From the IMG/VR virus record IMGVR_UViG_3300017760_000096, positions 1 through 23,962 of that record: a stretch of 23,962 nt of DNA. One strand, 5' to 3'. Position numbers and translations under genes: made by a program. Origin of the DNA: a virus. The notes under the pieces were generated by a model. It worked only from the letters and a program-made list of their open reading frames with translations. It was not told where the DNA came from and ran no database searches. This document shows positions 17,401 through 23,962 of this stretch, in pieces (within the stretch, counting starts at the first letter, position 1; each line of letters opens with the position of its first letter).

Positions 17401-18534
17401 TGTATTATCTGTTTGTATATTTATATATATATAAATGTCATCTAAAAGATGAACTAATCTACCTCCGTATGTGGTATCTGTTTGATTACCATCTCTTCTA
17501 AACCAAAGAGAAATAGCAAAAGCAGCTGCGGTACGAATAGGTTCATCTATTGTAGATGGTAAAGTAATAAAACTACTAGTCCCATTAAAGCTTGCAATAT
17601 TATAATTATTTTGTTGGAAAGTAACATTAGACGCTGTACCATTATAAGTTGTACCACCAACTGATGTATCGTTAGCATTACCTTGTAATTGATAATTTGC
17701 AATAAGATTAGTAGTAATTAAAGTATCAGTACTTGGTGTATTAACTCCTTTAGGCACCCATATACCATTACTTAATTCACCAAATTCATTAGGGAGTAAT
17801 GCACTTCCGTCTACAAATATAAAATTAGCATATGTAGCATCTGCTCCATAACCATCGCCAAAGGCCCAATCATTAATTCTTTGATTAGTACCAAATTGAA
17901 TTGCCTGGCCATCTGACATATTAGCTACCTGCTCCCACGTTAATCTTATGCCATTTGCATAACAGTTTACTTTTATATCATCTTGCGGCACATTACTATC
18001 TAAAGAAACAACAAAATTGTACCAACCTGATTTATCTATAAATATAGCTTTTGTAACATAATTTGAAAGGCTATTAATCCTAACTTGCAGCTTGTGATTT
18101 GTTCCGGAAGAATGCAAGAGTATTGAAACAAGGCTTCCGTCTGCGGTACCTGATGTATATAAATATCTTTTGCTTGACTCGGTTTCATGAATTTTTATCC
18201 AAAAACTAAATGTACCTCTTGTATTTGTAAATACCGGTGCCGTTGTCAATGTAGGTTCCAAAACTTTAACACTATTGTGAGAAGACGATAACCCGTCCAT
18301 ATGTAAAGATTTTCCTAAAGCGCCTGTAGCTTCAGTAGTTGGGAATATTTGAAACAGTGTTTGGCCTCTAAGTTCTGACATAGATCTACCGGAAACAGTA
18401 CTACCATCACCTACTGCTGTAAATTTAACAGTATTGTTATCACCTAAAGATACATTTGATTCATTTGTATCTGCCTGTAACGTTGCGTTTACGTCATCGT
18501 TTAGTTTTATTTCACCGGTACTAGGAATTGGCAT
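11404..18534 (-). CDS. Giant LamG/SPRY-domain adsorption or tail-spike protein (2376 aa)
   Basis: A mosaic beta protein, probably for carbohydrate or surface binding at the tail. Approximate domains: 1-60, an N-terminal linker also typical of such proteins (PIPSTGEIKLNDDVN, SGRSMSELRGQ); LamG-type jellyrolls at 75-245 (GTFSFWIKI), 275-490 (SLWFRRDGN, WNHLVFTGDSNGIRLYLNS), 515-738 (FSVEMWIYP, KWSHVTATFSS), 1474-1692 (KWTHFVWTINGTTGKLYING), 1728-1888 (QWHHCVMTWGSS) and 1972-2145 (WYHVAYTVQGRLKKIYINGK); a SPRY-like domain at 806-960 (ETGKWYWEVEYKGNGGTYLH, GWAYDADGGTLHIYINGS). Phage modules with [FL]QPD[FL][VI]WI[KQ]N and AWAWKAG occur at 982-1080 and 1355-1450. Related modules with GFSI.K..G.G and GYSKIG.Y.G.G occur at about 1128-1318 and 2168-2376. 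Most LamG units close with a '-R-Y---LT-A-----YDAT' helix. No enzyme motif and no C-terminal chaperone is visible. It overlaps the fibre gene by 14 bases. Confidence 0.78.
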   Translation of the reverse strand: MPIPSTGEIKLNDDVNATLQADTNESNVSLGDNNTVKFTAVGDGSTVSGRSMSELRGQTLFQIFPTTEATGALGKSLHMDGLSSSHNSVKVLEPTLTTAPVFTNTRGTFSFWIKIHETESSKRYLYTSGTADGSLVSILLHSSGTNHKLQVRINSLSNYVTKAIFIDKSGWYNFVVSLDSNVPQDDIKVNCYANGIRLTWEQVANMSDGQAIQFGTNQRINDWAFGDGYGADATYANFIFVDGSALLPNEFGELSNGIWVPKGVNTPSTDTLITTNLIANYQLQGNANDTSVGGTTYNGTASNVTFQQNNYNIASFNGTSSFITLPSTIDEPIRTAAAFAISLWFRRDGNQTDTTYGGRLVHLLDDIYIYINIQTDNTVKAVIVQPGPVYPEAQTPVVADKVWNHLVFTGDSNGIRLYLNSTLVDSDNWNGSFINYTNSNYKFNKLGYTGAGSDNNNVGYLKAHISEVQIYNSAFTDANVLQNYNATKYKYFYGLNGWHLNFNNSDEGSIVSGSVINLDAGDWDADGTDETSFSGTTWSDKSGNNHHAILTNGPTYSGNNEGYFLFDGSDDFATITSNSSFQSLADFSVEMWIYPVTVSNDEMINLLYTSGSNYKWDLRFSSGSSRNFRWTVADSGGNYSSAQDVITNTTTGTVPLNKWSHVTATFSSTNGISRVYINGALTDAKTGTFTTRTNGSENLLLAKRTDGYHANIGIAQSRVYSKALTAQEVVQNFRATQGHYEVLSLADISGNAKGAVANGTNLDGSDHTGDKPDVAFPTFTPEGQMTSEGNVTNGGLTLLDSSNNSNYARFLGPDLPETGKWYWEVEYKGNGGTYLHFTGILNHTFWSSSMTNMRQLTSASNGILGMLDDGRFWDDGTLLLTCTSTNPNGAIVGWAYDADGGTLHIYINGSVQNSGNAVASSISGPKRIFAQNADSNLALNFNFGAKGFSYTPPSGYKALSSDNLPTSTNVDPLNQKKPRDYFESVTYNGTGVRNEIKSLDFQPDFIWIQNIKSTSGYYNALIDSVRGTNSILSSNSTAVEQTSYLDQLESFDANGFSLGNNSGSGNYVNLAGNEYIAWAWKAGGAPTATNTASAGAQPTPGSVMIDGVASTASLAGSLAAEKISANTKSGFSIVKYTGSGTVNQTVYHGLNQAPELIINKQTGGVEDWYVFTTVIDGSNDFIVLNDTALKGNSSLTSPTTDYIYSRTSGTMINYCFHSVEGYSKIGTYTGNGNANGPFVYTGFKPAWLLVKESSASGGFWYIVDNKRNISNTRNLNLFPNATDAESSYGSFDFLSNGFKPANTWGDTNADDQTYIYIAIAEDSAKYAQGTGQTSDTEKFLEKGTGTTQYPANHFKAVAYPGNGATQLIDLNFQPDLVWIKNRSAGHNHVLNDSMRGANKIIYPDITNAQDTAGGPGSAYFNSFNSNGFTVGSSVYYNGSGSNHVAWAWKAGDTQVTKKPTYTSAGILTSNLVLHYTFADSNTYAGTGADLTNIATSSTVSNALQNSPTFVDRSYGNYFDLDGTNDYIRTDWQQNSSTTMTFETWQWVDNDSSYRYIWGDFNTSGTDTTGRFGTRIYNDNQVSVFIGNGTNNNNIASGILDYTPYLEKWTHFVWTINGTTGKLYINGILMSVKTFDYSLTANGTNNMALGNYTGGAITTQTFDGKFGQARIYTAELTQAQIRANYDATRTLYQGVGTTANVLQTGLLNNIDVDSFSSYDPNSFDTTNQVAKFNGSSSKIVVTDSSVSSNTVRSYSAWVKYTGNGYVLANTDGSAYGAHMYIESGTLKGWVYSQAQNAYYCLMQAGGSLTSGQWHHCVMTWGSSASDCRLYLDGVRTETESSLSGSLLSSAAPNELRIGVYTGSGFFTGSIDQVRLFNKVLTDAEVRKLFSETSSTTSTLQVLGDSSCVAAFNLNGNSNNLTGSNNGVNTSITYEFDNTTGYRIKDQTSNNLSLGSLVNTTINEANSWGTSLKYDGSGDYVTLPVGLGRTATQDVTRELWVKIDDLPAGSNSDGLLYIGDMGTSQYYENLRVTSDGTIDYQERPNAGTGGAQDFILSTSSYAGTLSVGVWYHVAYTVQGRLKKIYINGKLVATKTASYDKVNNSTYGGSLGSFKGSSVATTQGEIAQFRSYTSALTDAQIKANYDATKAQFYSALMHSSVSVNEKAGFSIAKHKGDGVLSSRITHGLSSQPDFLVVKNMDTASTSWATWLSVFSSPSETLFLDYAGRSTQYTNRFTNVSETTFQAGNAGSGTAASSEVNKDGSEMIVYAWKSVPGYSKIGRYKGTGSSGHSIEIGFQPSWVMIKNITSTSSTGWLILDAARDSINDNGNAIFASSHIAEWGASNTTINIDFTPTGFEIQNSYVVVNGSSDSYIYMAFA

Positions 18535-21500
18535 CTTCTAATTTTTTTTCAAGGTTATTAACTTTTTGTGTAAGCTCTTTAACTGCTTCAATAAGTACAG
18601 CACTTAATTTTTCATAATCTACTGTTTTGACTTTATGGCCTTCAAATAATTCTTTTTCATGTACTATGTGTGGTATTACTTCTTCAACTTCCTGTGCTAT
18701 AACACCTAAATCGTGTTTACCTTCTCTGCTACCACTTTTCCAATCGTATTCAACACCTCTTAGTTGATTCACAGTTTCAAGTGCATCGGGTATTGTTTCA
18801 ATGTTTTCTTTAAGCGATACATCTGAAACAGAAGTAGAAAACGCAATAACATCACCATCAACTAATAGATCTTTATTTGTTGAATCTATTTCCATTATAA
18901 CAGTACCTCCAAATGCCCATTGGTGTTTTGTAGATGTTGATTTATAATAGTTGTTTGAACTATAACCTATTTGTTCAATATCATCTCTACAATCAGCATC
19001 TATATTCATTGTAGTGCCTGTAAGTGTCATACCCGCGCCACCTGAAATACTTGTAGCTGTAACAAAGTTTGCTTTAGTAATTGTTTTATGAGCGGCCGCA
19101 TCAGCATCATAAAATAATATTTCATCTGCGTCGGCTATACTTGTTTCAACAGTTAAATCATTTATTGCAAGACCTATATTGCCAGTCTCTGTAACAGTGC
19201 CTGTAAGCCCTGTGGAAGTACCAACTGATCTAACCCCAGCACCTACATATATGGTGCCACCCATATTTGAATGATTATCACAATAATAATACAATGTCTT
19301 AGGTGTATCTTGTTCAACTGTAATTTCTGTATAAGTTGAAGCGGTTGTTACGCCTGTAGTATAAGCAGAGCTATTACCTGAATCTGTAGAAAATCTAAGT
19401 GGGTGAGTTGTACCAGTTTGTGTAAATCTATATTTAAAACCTGGCATTAAAGTTACATCAGCTTGTTGTGTGCCATCTATATAGTATTTACCACCAGAAT
19501 CTGTCACAACTATATCATTTCTAAAATATTTAAGTGTTATTTCGCCGGCTGCTTTTCTTGATTCAGTTGCACTATTTTGTAATATAAATTCTGTTGTTCC
19601 AGATATATCAGCAGTCATATCAGTTAATTCAGAAAAATCTAAATTAAGTGTTATTGTTTCATCAGAACTTTGATTTGTTGTAAAATCACCAGCGGCGTCA
19701 GTTAATCCTGTTCCACCTGCAATTGTTATTGTAGCATTATTAGCAGCAGAAGGTATTGTAGGCGCACCTGTAAGATTACCATAAGCTAAATAATAACTAG
19801 CAGCCTGACTACCTAATGTAGTAGCATTAAGAGTTGAAGCTGTTGTAAGTAATTCTACTTCAGCACCCGCAAGACCTGCATACCATTTGCTCTGTGATTC
19901 ATTCCATATTAATGATGCATCAGTACCTGAACTTCCTCTTTCTATATTTATACCACCATTTACTGCAGTTCCTGTAAGATCAGAATTAAGTAATATAATA
20001 TTATCATAAATAGTAACTGTTTCTGTATTTACACTAGTTGTTGTGCCTGATACAGTTAAATTACCAGTTACAGCAACATTACCTGCGAAACCTACAGTAT
20101 CGCCCGCATCTGTGCCGATTGTAATGGTTTGATCTGCAGCACCGCCCGCTGACTCAAGGGCAGCAAGTCTAGTTAATAAATTAGCATTTGTAACATCTGA
20201 ATCTGTATTACTTGTAAATGTTAGGTTACTTTGTAAATACGATTGAAGAACACTAACAGCCATTTTTTTAACAACCCCAGCATCACTTATTGCAAATTCA
20301 TCAGTACTGGCTAGACCGGATGCTAGTGCAGCTTGACCTGAAATAATATCATCACTTAACATTGCATGATGAACAGCGCCTGCGGCTATAGTTGTTGAAA
20401 TACTTGTAGTGCCACTACCGGTTACATCACCCGAAAGTGTAATGCTTTGGTTACCAGTTGCATAACCTAAACCTGTTACAAAATCATATATCTGATCACC
20501 TGTTGCAAGAGAAGTTGAGCCATTTGATACAGCGCCTGTATTTATAGCGGTTGATGTAACACCTGTTACGTGACCATTGCCATCTAAAGTTAAATCTTGA
20601 ATATATGTAAGTCCTGAATTATCTACTGAAGAAGCCGCACCTGAAATACTTGGGTGGGCTGATGCTAATGTAAAGTTTGGATATGTACCGGTAATAGTCA
20701 TATTACCCCCGTTACTCAGCGCTACAGTTTGATCGTATTTATTAGTGCTCCCTTGTGTTATATTATCTGTTGTTATGGTTGCATTTTCAAATGCGCCTGA
20801 AGTACTATTAAATTTTAAAAACTGATTATTAGATGCGCTTGATACAGTAACATCTGATAAATCACTAAGAGCGGCTGCTGCTGCAGCTCCACCTACACTG
20901 ATTGCAGATAAACTCCTGTGTATACCACCTGTTAATATTTTCGCTTCAGATGCAGAAGATAAATTTGTAGCATTACCTCTTACTATAATTGCGCCTAAAT
21001 ATATTGCTTGTTCTGATGTATTACTAGATTCAGTAAAACTTTCTAACTGATACTGTTGTTCTGCAACAGATAAAGATGCATATTCTTCTTTACCATAGTA
21101 AACAACTATAGTGTTTATTTCATTTGGAAAATAATATAGTCTTTGTACAGAAAACTTAGTTGCAGTCATAGATGCAAGTGTTCCTGAACTGTCATCGTAT
21201 TTTGTAGGATCGATTGCTGTATAGCCTGATCCGTCATTTGTATCAAGTACATGGCCTGTAGAACTATCCGCATAATATCTATGTATAACAGCATCTGTTT
21301 TTGCAGCATCCGAAACAAGAGATGGATTATTAGGATCTGAAGAATAATTTCTACCAAATGCCCAAGCGACTCCCGCTGCTCTGTTTAATTTTAAATTACT
21401 ACCGTTTGCTGTAACTAAATGGCCTGATTTTTTCATTGGGCCAAAAATTCTTGAAAACTCTTGCAGTTGCGGAATAGCCCCATAAGCAGTTACTGGGAAT

Positions 21501-23377
21501 GTTTTTACAAAATCTATAGTAGCACTTGTGTGTATAATAGATCCTATAATAATGTTATGAGCAATTTGTGCGTCTGTAAAAGGTGTAGTTTGTTGATTAA
21601 CAGTACCTGATGCATCTATATAAACCCAGGTATTTAATTGTTTATTACTACTACTGGTAAGACCTGTACATGTAAATGTTTGTTGAGACCAAGCTATATG
21701 CTTTATTTCAGGGTGTGGTTCGCCCGAACCTGACTCTTTATTCAGGTCATTTATAATACCTGTACCTGCTGCAATTGTAACTTGTGTATTGTTTGCTTTA
21801 GTAAGTGTGCCACCACTTGTAATACCAGACGGAATGTTTTCAGTAACGTCATCTATAGACAGTTCTTTATCATCATATCTAAAATGTAATACATTGGTGC
21901 CGTCTTTTGCTTTTATAAATATTGCGTTATCATCTGTTGTTGTGCTTGCAGAAGTAAAAGTTAATACATTGTCAACCGTCATGTTATCAGCAGATGCATT
22001 AGCTGTAACAGTTAAATTATTAGCAACGTTTAAGTTATTACTTATTGTTACATCATTTGGAAGACCAATTGTAAAAGTTCTGTTTGTAGTTAAGTTTTGT
22101 GCAGACGACGGAGAAGTTTCTATTTCGTTTGCAGTACCTGTAAGAGTTATTGTAGTGTTTTGATCAAGAATTGTAGGTTTATTTAATATAAACGAATCTA
22201 CATTTGTATCGGTTTCAGTCCAGTTAGACTGTACATTCTGTTCTGCATTTGCAGCAATATTAGTAAGTTTTGTTCTTTCAGCCCCAGTGATTATAGCACC
22301 AGAACCAGCACTTGTTACATCAGAAAGATCTGTAACGTTATGGTTACTAAGTACTGTTAAATCTGTAGGTTTGTTTTGTATAAATGCATCAGAACTGCTA
22401 ACACTCTCATTCCAATTCGCTTGTACATTTACCTCAGCATTCGCTGCTATATTGTTTAATTTAGTTTGAAGTGTGTCAGTAAAATCATTTGCAGACAATC
22501 CTTTACCTGATACTACTGCAACTTTACCATCTAAAGCAGCTTGTAACCCTGATATACTGGATATACCCAGTGATGTAAGTGTTGTTCTATTAGCTTTTAT
22601 ATAAGTTACTACTTCTTGTAATACATCAAGATCAGTATCGTCTGAGTTAAGAATTACATTTATAGCTGTTGTTTCGGCTTTTAGTGCTTTACCTTGCTCG
22701 GCTGATAAAGGCACGCTGGTCCCGCCTGTAGTTAAATCATTTACAATATCTGTATATCGTACTCTTCCATTGATAGTAGCAACGTCTGCTCTTTCTGCTG
22801 TAGTTATTATAGCACCTGAACCAGCTGATGTTACATCATTTAACGATGTTACAGAAAAAGAATTAAGGTTTTTAAGATTGTTACCTAAAGTTGAAATGTA
22901 ATACTCTTCACCTTTTTCTAATTGACCACTAGCATCTTGATTTGATACAGAAAGTATTTTGTATTGTCCCGAAGAAACGTCAGCAACCGAGTCAACTCTA
23001 TATATACCAAAATTATTAGTATCCCCTTTCTTTGTTATCCTAACGTCATACCCTGCAAGTACGTCTATATAATTTGATACATCGCCATTTTGTAAATTTT
23101 TATCTGTTAAATACAGTGTTTGTATATCTGAAAAATTTGTGCTGTTATATGTACCTGTACTCGTTGTAATAATGCCAAAAGAATCGGCATCAACATTATA
23201 ATCTTGTGCTTTGAATACAATACCATCAAATTGTTTGATAAAGTTTTCGTCATTTGCAAGGTCTAATAAACTTTGTACAGAAAAGTTTTTTGTAACGTTA
23301 TCGCCTGAATTAGACCCGATAACTTTATCGTTTAAATGTAGATCAACATCTTGATCGTATGTAAATATTCTTGCCAT
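18521..23377 (-). CDS. Tail fibre/spike with C-terminal S74 intramolecular chaperone (1618 aa)
   Basis: A trimeric-fibre type protein. Residues 1-165 are a probable anchor domain (RIFTYDQDVDLHLNDKVIGS). Residues 175-400 hold degenerate repeats of LSDVTSAGSGAIIT-AER and NIAANAE-NVQ-NW-E---S-DAFI-NKPT. Residues about 545-820 form a distinct domain (GIINDLNKESGSGEPHPEIK, LNTWVYIDASGTVNQQ, INTIVVYYGKEEYASLS) that looks like a baseplate/receptor-binding module I cannot name. Residues 880-1240 are Ser/Thr/Gly-rich fibre repeats (SLSGDVTGSGTTSISTTI type, NLTVSGTTTSVNTETVTIYD). Residues about 1300-1378 are a cupredoxin-like segment with H1325, C1366, H1369 and M1372. From S1518 to about 1612 lies the S74 chaperone (SDVSLKENI, HDLGVIAQEVEEVIPHIV, VDYEKLSAVLIEAVKEL), ending in a coiled coil. 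S1518 and K1523 have the spacing of the Ser-Lys self-cleavage dyad of endosialidase tailspikes, so the tip is probably cut off after folding. Confidence 0.82.
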   Translation of the reverse strand: MARIFTYDQDVDLHLNDKVIGSNSGDNVTKNFSVQSLLDLANDENFIKQFDGIVFKAQDYNVDADSFGIITTSTGTYNSTNFSDIQTLYLTDKNLQNGDVSNYIDVLAGYDVRITKKGDTNNFGIYRVDSVADVSSGQYKILSVSNQDASGQLEKGEEYYISTLGNNLKNLNSFSVTSLNDVTSAGSGAIITTAERADVATINGRVRYTDIVNDLTTGGTSVPLSAEQGKALKAETTAINVILNSDDTDLDVLQEVVTYIKANRTTLTSLGISSISGLQAALDGKVAVVSGKGLSANDFTDTLQTKLNNIAANAEVNVQANWNESVSSSDAFIQNKPTDLTVLSNHNVTDLSDVTSAGSGAIITGAERTKLTNIAANAEQNVQSNWTETDTNVDSFILNKPTILDQNTTITLTGTANEIETSPSSAQNLTTNRTFTIGLPNDVTISNNLNVANNLTVTANASADNMTVDNVLTFTSASTTTDDNAIFIKAKDGTNVLHFRYDDKELSIDDVTENIPSGITSGGTLTKANNTQVTIAAGTGIINDLNKESGSGEPHPEIKHIAWSQQTFTCTGLTSSSNKQLNTWVYIDASGTVNQQTTPFTDAQIAHNIIIGSIIHTSATIDFVKTFPVTAYGAIPQLQEFSRIFGPMKKSGHLVTANGSNLKLNRAAGVAWAFGRNYSSDPNNPSLVSDAAKTDAVIHRYYADSSTGHVLDTNDGSGYTAIDPTKYDDSSGTLASMTATKFSVQRLYYFPNEINTIVVYYGKEEYASLSVAEQQYQLESFTESSNTSEQAIYLGAIIVRGNATNLSSASEAKILTGGIHRSLSAISVGGAAAAAALSDLSDVTVSSASNNQFLKFNSTSGAFENATITTDNITQGSTNKYDQTVALSNGGNMTITGTYPNFTLASAHPSISGAASSVDNSGLTYIQDLTLDGNGHVTGVTSTAINTGAVSNGSTSLATGDQIYDFVTGLGYATGNQSITLSGDVTGSGTTSISTTIAAGAVHHAMLSDDIISGQAALASGLASTDEFAISDAGVVKKMAVSVLQSYLQSNLTFTSNTDSDVTNANLLTRLAALESAGGAADQTITIGTDAGDTVGFAGNVAVTGNLTVSGTTTSVNTETVTIYDNIILLNSDLTGTAVNGGINIERGSSGTDASLIWNESQSKWYAGLAGAEVELLTTASTLNATTLGSQAASYYLAYGNLTGAPTIPSAANNATITIAGGTGLTDAAGDFTTNQSSDETITLNLDFSELTDMTADISGTTEFILQNSATESRKAAGEITLKYFRNDIVVTDSGGKYYIDGTQQADVTLMPGFKYRFTQTGTTHPLRFSTDSGNSSAYTTGVTTASTYTEITVEQDTPKTLYYYCDNHSNMGGTIYVGAGVRSVGTSTGLTGTVTETGNIGLAINDLTVETSIADADEILFYDADAAAHKTITKANFVTATSISGGAGMTLTGTTMNIDADCRDDIEQIGYSSNNYYKSTSTKHQWAFGGTVIMEIDSTNKDLLVDGDVIAFSTSVSDVSLKENIETIPDALETVNQLRGVEYDWKSGSREGKHDLGVIAQEVEEVIPHIVHEKELFEGHKVKTVDYEKLSAVLIEAVKELTQKVNNLEKKLEDANS
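22239..22852 (-). repeat. Degenerate internal repeats in the fibre gene
   Basis: Two copies of a unit encoding DVTSAGSGAIIT-AER lie at about 22288-22339 and 22801-22852, the second with several silent or near-silent differences. A linked unit encoding NIAANAE-NVQ-NW occurs at about 22239-22265 and 22425-22460. The pattern indicates old tandem duplication within the fibre shaft. Confidence 0.6.
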
Positions 23378-23379
23378 TT

Positions 23380-23793
23380 TTATTTATGTTTACTATTTCC
23401 AAAGACTTTTTCCACACCACGAGATCCGAAATAGCCTCCGATTACAATTGTTAAAAGTCCAGTTATTGAATCTAAGGGATAGCCCATATACCAGCCGGCT
23501 ACATAACTTATTGTTAAAAAAACTAAAACAAGTGGACGTACATTTGCCGCAAGCCATGAACCTGAAGTTGCGTCCGCCACCCAGCGTCTTGTTGTACCAT
23601 CTATTTCAGCTCTTTCAATATCTAATTTTTTAAGGGCAATTCTTTTATCGCCTTCAGACATATCGGATCCACCTATAATCGCTTGTATTACAGAGCCTAC
23701 AGGCGTGTCACCTGCAATTGCACCAACGACGTTAGGAATTTTTTCTAATAAAAATTTCCCAACACCAGTATCTTTAAAACGTTTCTTTGCCAT
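23380..23793 (-). CDS. Holin, three-transmembrane GTA type (137 aa)
   Basis: A 137-aa membrane protein matching the GTA_holin_3TM pattern: an N-terminal amphipathic or hydrophobic segment (residues 18-41, KIPNVVGAIAGDTPVGSVIQ), a charged helix (46-66, SEGDKRIALKKLDIERAEID), the invariant-looking SW-AANVRP (79-87), then two membrane helices at about 88-104 (LVLVFLTISYVAGWYMG) and 108-122 (DSITGLLTIVIGGYF), and a GSRGVEKVFG end. Holins of this type open the inner membrane at the end of infection. No endolysin is present in the window, so any lysis partner lies elsewhere. The gap to the fibre gene is two bases, so it is part of the late operon. No Shine-Dalgarno site precedes the start (AATAAAATTAAATG). 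Confidence 0.8.
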   Translation of the reverse strand: MAKKRFKDTGVGKFLLEKIPNVVGAIAGDTPVGSVIQAIIGGSDMSEGDKRIALKKLDIERAEIDGTTRRWVADATSGSWLAANVRPLVLVFLTISYVAGWYMGYPLDSITGLLTIVIGGYFGSRGVEKVFGNSKHK

Positions 23794-23803
23794 TTAATTT
23801 TAT

Positions 23804-23962
23804 TTAACAGTTCCACCTTCTTCTAGCGGCCTTACCTCTTTCTCCAGTCCAACCTCTAGATCTGGCACAAAATGATTTTCTTCTATTAGCAGCTTTACTA
23901 CCCGCTTTTAATTGACTAGGAGGGGTCGTTACCGCTGTTTTTAATTTAGAACCAGGATTGTC
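23804..23962 (-). CDS. Basic DUF6321-like protein, C-terminal fragment
   Basis: The minus strand from the window edge is open for 52 codons to TAA at 23806-23804, so this is the C terminus of a gene that begins outside. The protein is strongly basic and ends with GSKAANRRKSFCARSRGWTG and then ERGKAARRRWNC. The KAA-RRKSFCAR ... RKWNC-like ending is what I recall as the DUF6321 family, small proteins found in many marine phages near structural or lysis genes. The two Cys (FCAR and WNC) and the Arg/Lys density suggest nucleic-acid contact or metal binding, but no function is established to my knowledge. It is 10 bases upstream of the holin. Confidence 0.65.
   Translation of the reverse strand, partial: DNPGSKLKTAVTTPPSQLKAGSKAANRRKSFCARSRGWTGERGKAARRRWNC

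Noticed and set aside
11404-18534. LamG protein as a polysaccharide-degrading enzyme
   Set aside because: LamG and SPRY folds can accompany hydrolases, but no catalytic motif of a glycoside hydrolase or lyase was recognised; binding is the supported call.
21789-22163. 124-aa plus-strand open frame, hydrophobic
   Set aside because: Antisense of Thr/Asn-rich fibre codons, which produce Val/Leu-rich shadows; no start context and no partner genes on that strand.
23794-23962. Possible noncoding end of the window
   Set aside because: The minus strand is open to a stop at 23804 and gives a recognisable basic C terminus, so it is the end of a gene.
1-23962. Diversity-generating retroelement acting on the giant LamG or fibre genes
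   Set aside because: No reverse transcriptase gene and no template/variable repeat pair with adenine-specific differences was seen; internal repeats are degenerate in all bases.

Overview
The window is part of the late (virion) gene block of an AT-rich, tailed double-stranded DNA phage. All real genes lie on the minus strand, so transcription runs from high to low coordinates. No plus-strand gene, tRNA, CRISPR array, integrase or insertion sequence was found. Coding is almost gapless: the longest gene-free stretch is 76 bases (2611-2686). The likely host is a marine flavobacterium or another Bacteroidota. No gene start that I checked has an AGGAGG-type ribosome binding site, and the starts are preceded by A/T-rich leaders, which is the usual pattern in that phylum. 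The protein set resembles flavobacterial podoviruses and in particular crAss-like phages (Crassvirales): a 736-aa terminase with an RRxGFS P-loop, an ~800-aa portal with a long charged tail, an acidic scaffold candidate, a ~490-aa capsid protein, two small ring/connector-type proteins, then the start of a large muzzle-type protein. The taxonomic call is inference from remembered family features, not from a search.

Layout in transcription order. (1) 23962-23380: the end of a small basic protein (DUF6321-like) and a three-helix holin of the GTA_holin_3TM type. (2) 23377-11404: the adsorption module, two giant genes overlapping by 14 bases. The first is a 1618-aa fibre ending in an intramolecular S74 chaperone domain and carrying a plastocyanin-like C-x2-H-x2-M segment. 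The second is a 2376-aa protein made of about six LamG-type jellyroll domains, one SPRY-like domain and phage-type 'FQPDFVWIKN' modules. (3) 11351-10082: four small overlapping genes: a coiled-coil protein, a 72-aa unknown, a 197-aa protein that reads as two fused GroES-like domains, and a 91-aa helical protein in the terminase small-subunit position. (4) 10082-2687: terminase large subunit, portal, scaffold candidate and major capsid protein. (5) 2610-1: a 254-aa conserved structural protein, two ring/connector candidates, and the first 71 codons of a large tail (muzzle-type) protein that runs off the left edge.

Together these genes cover receptor binding (fibre and LamG protein), capsid folding and assembly (GroES-like protein, scaffold, capsid protein), packaging (terminase, portal), head-tail joining (ring proteins, muzzle) and lysis (holin). 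Two hairpins flank the 254-aa gene. The stronger one, just after the capsid gene, is a good terminator or attenuator candidate that would keep capsid mRNA more abundant than the downstream tail genes. The points most worth checking are the tandem GroES-like protein, the cupredoxin-like motif in the fibre, the LamG/SPRY mosaic, and the lysine-less P-loop of the terminase.
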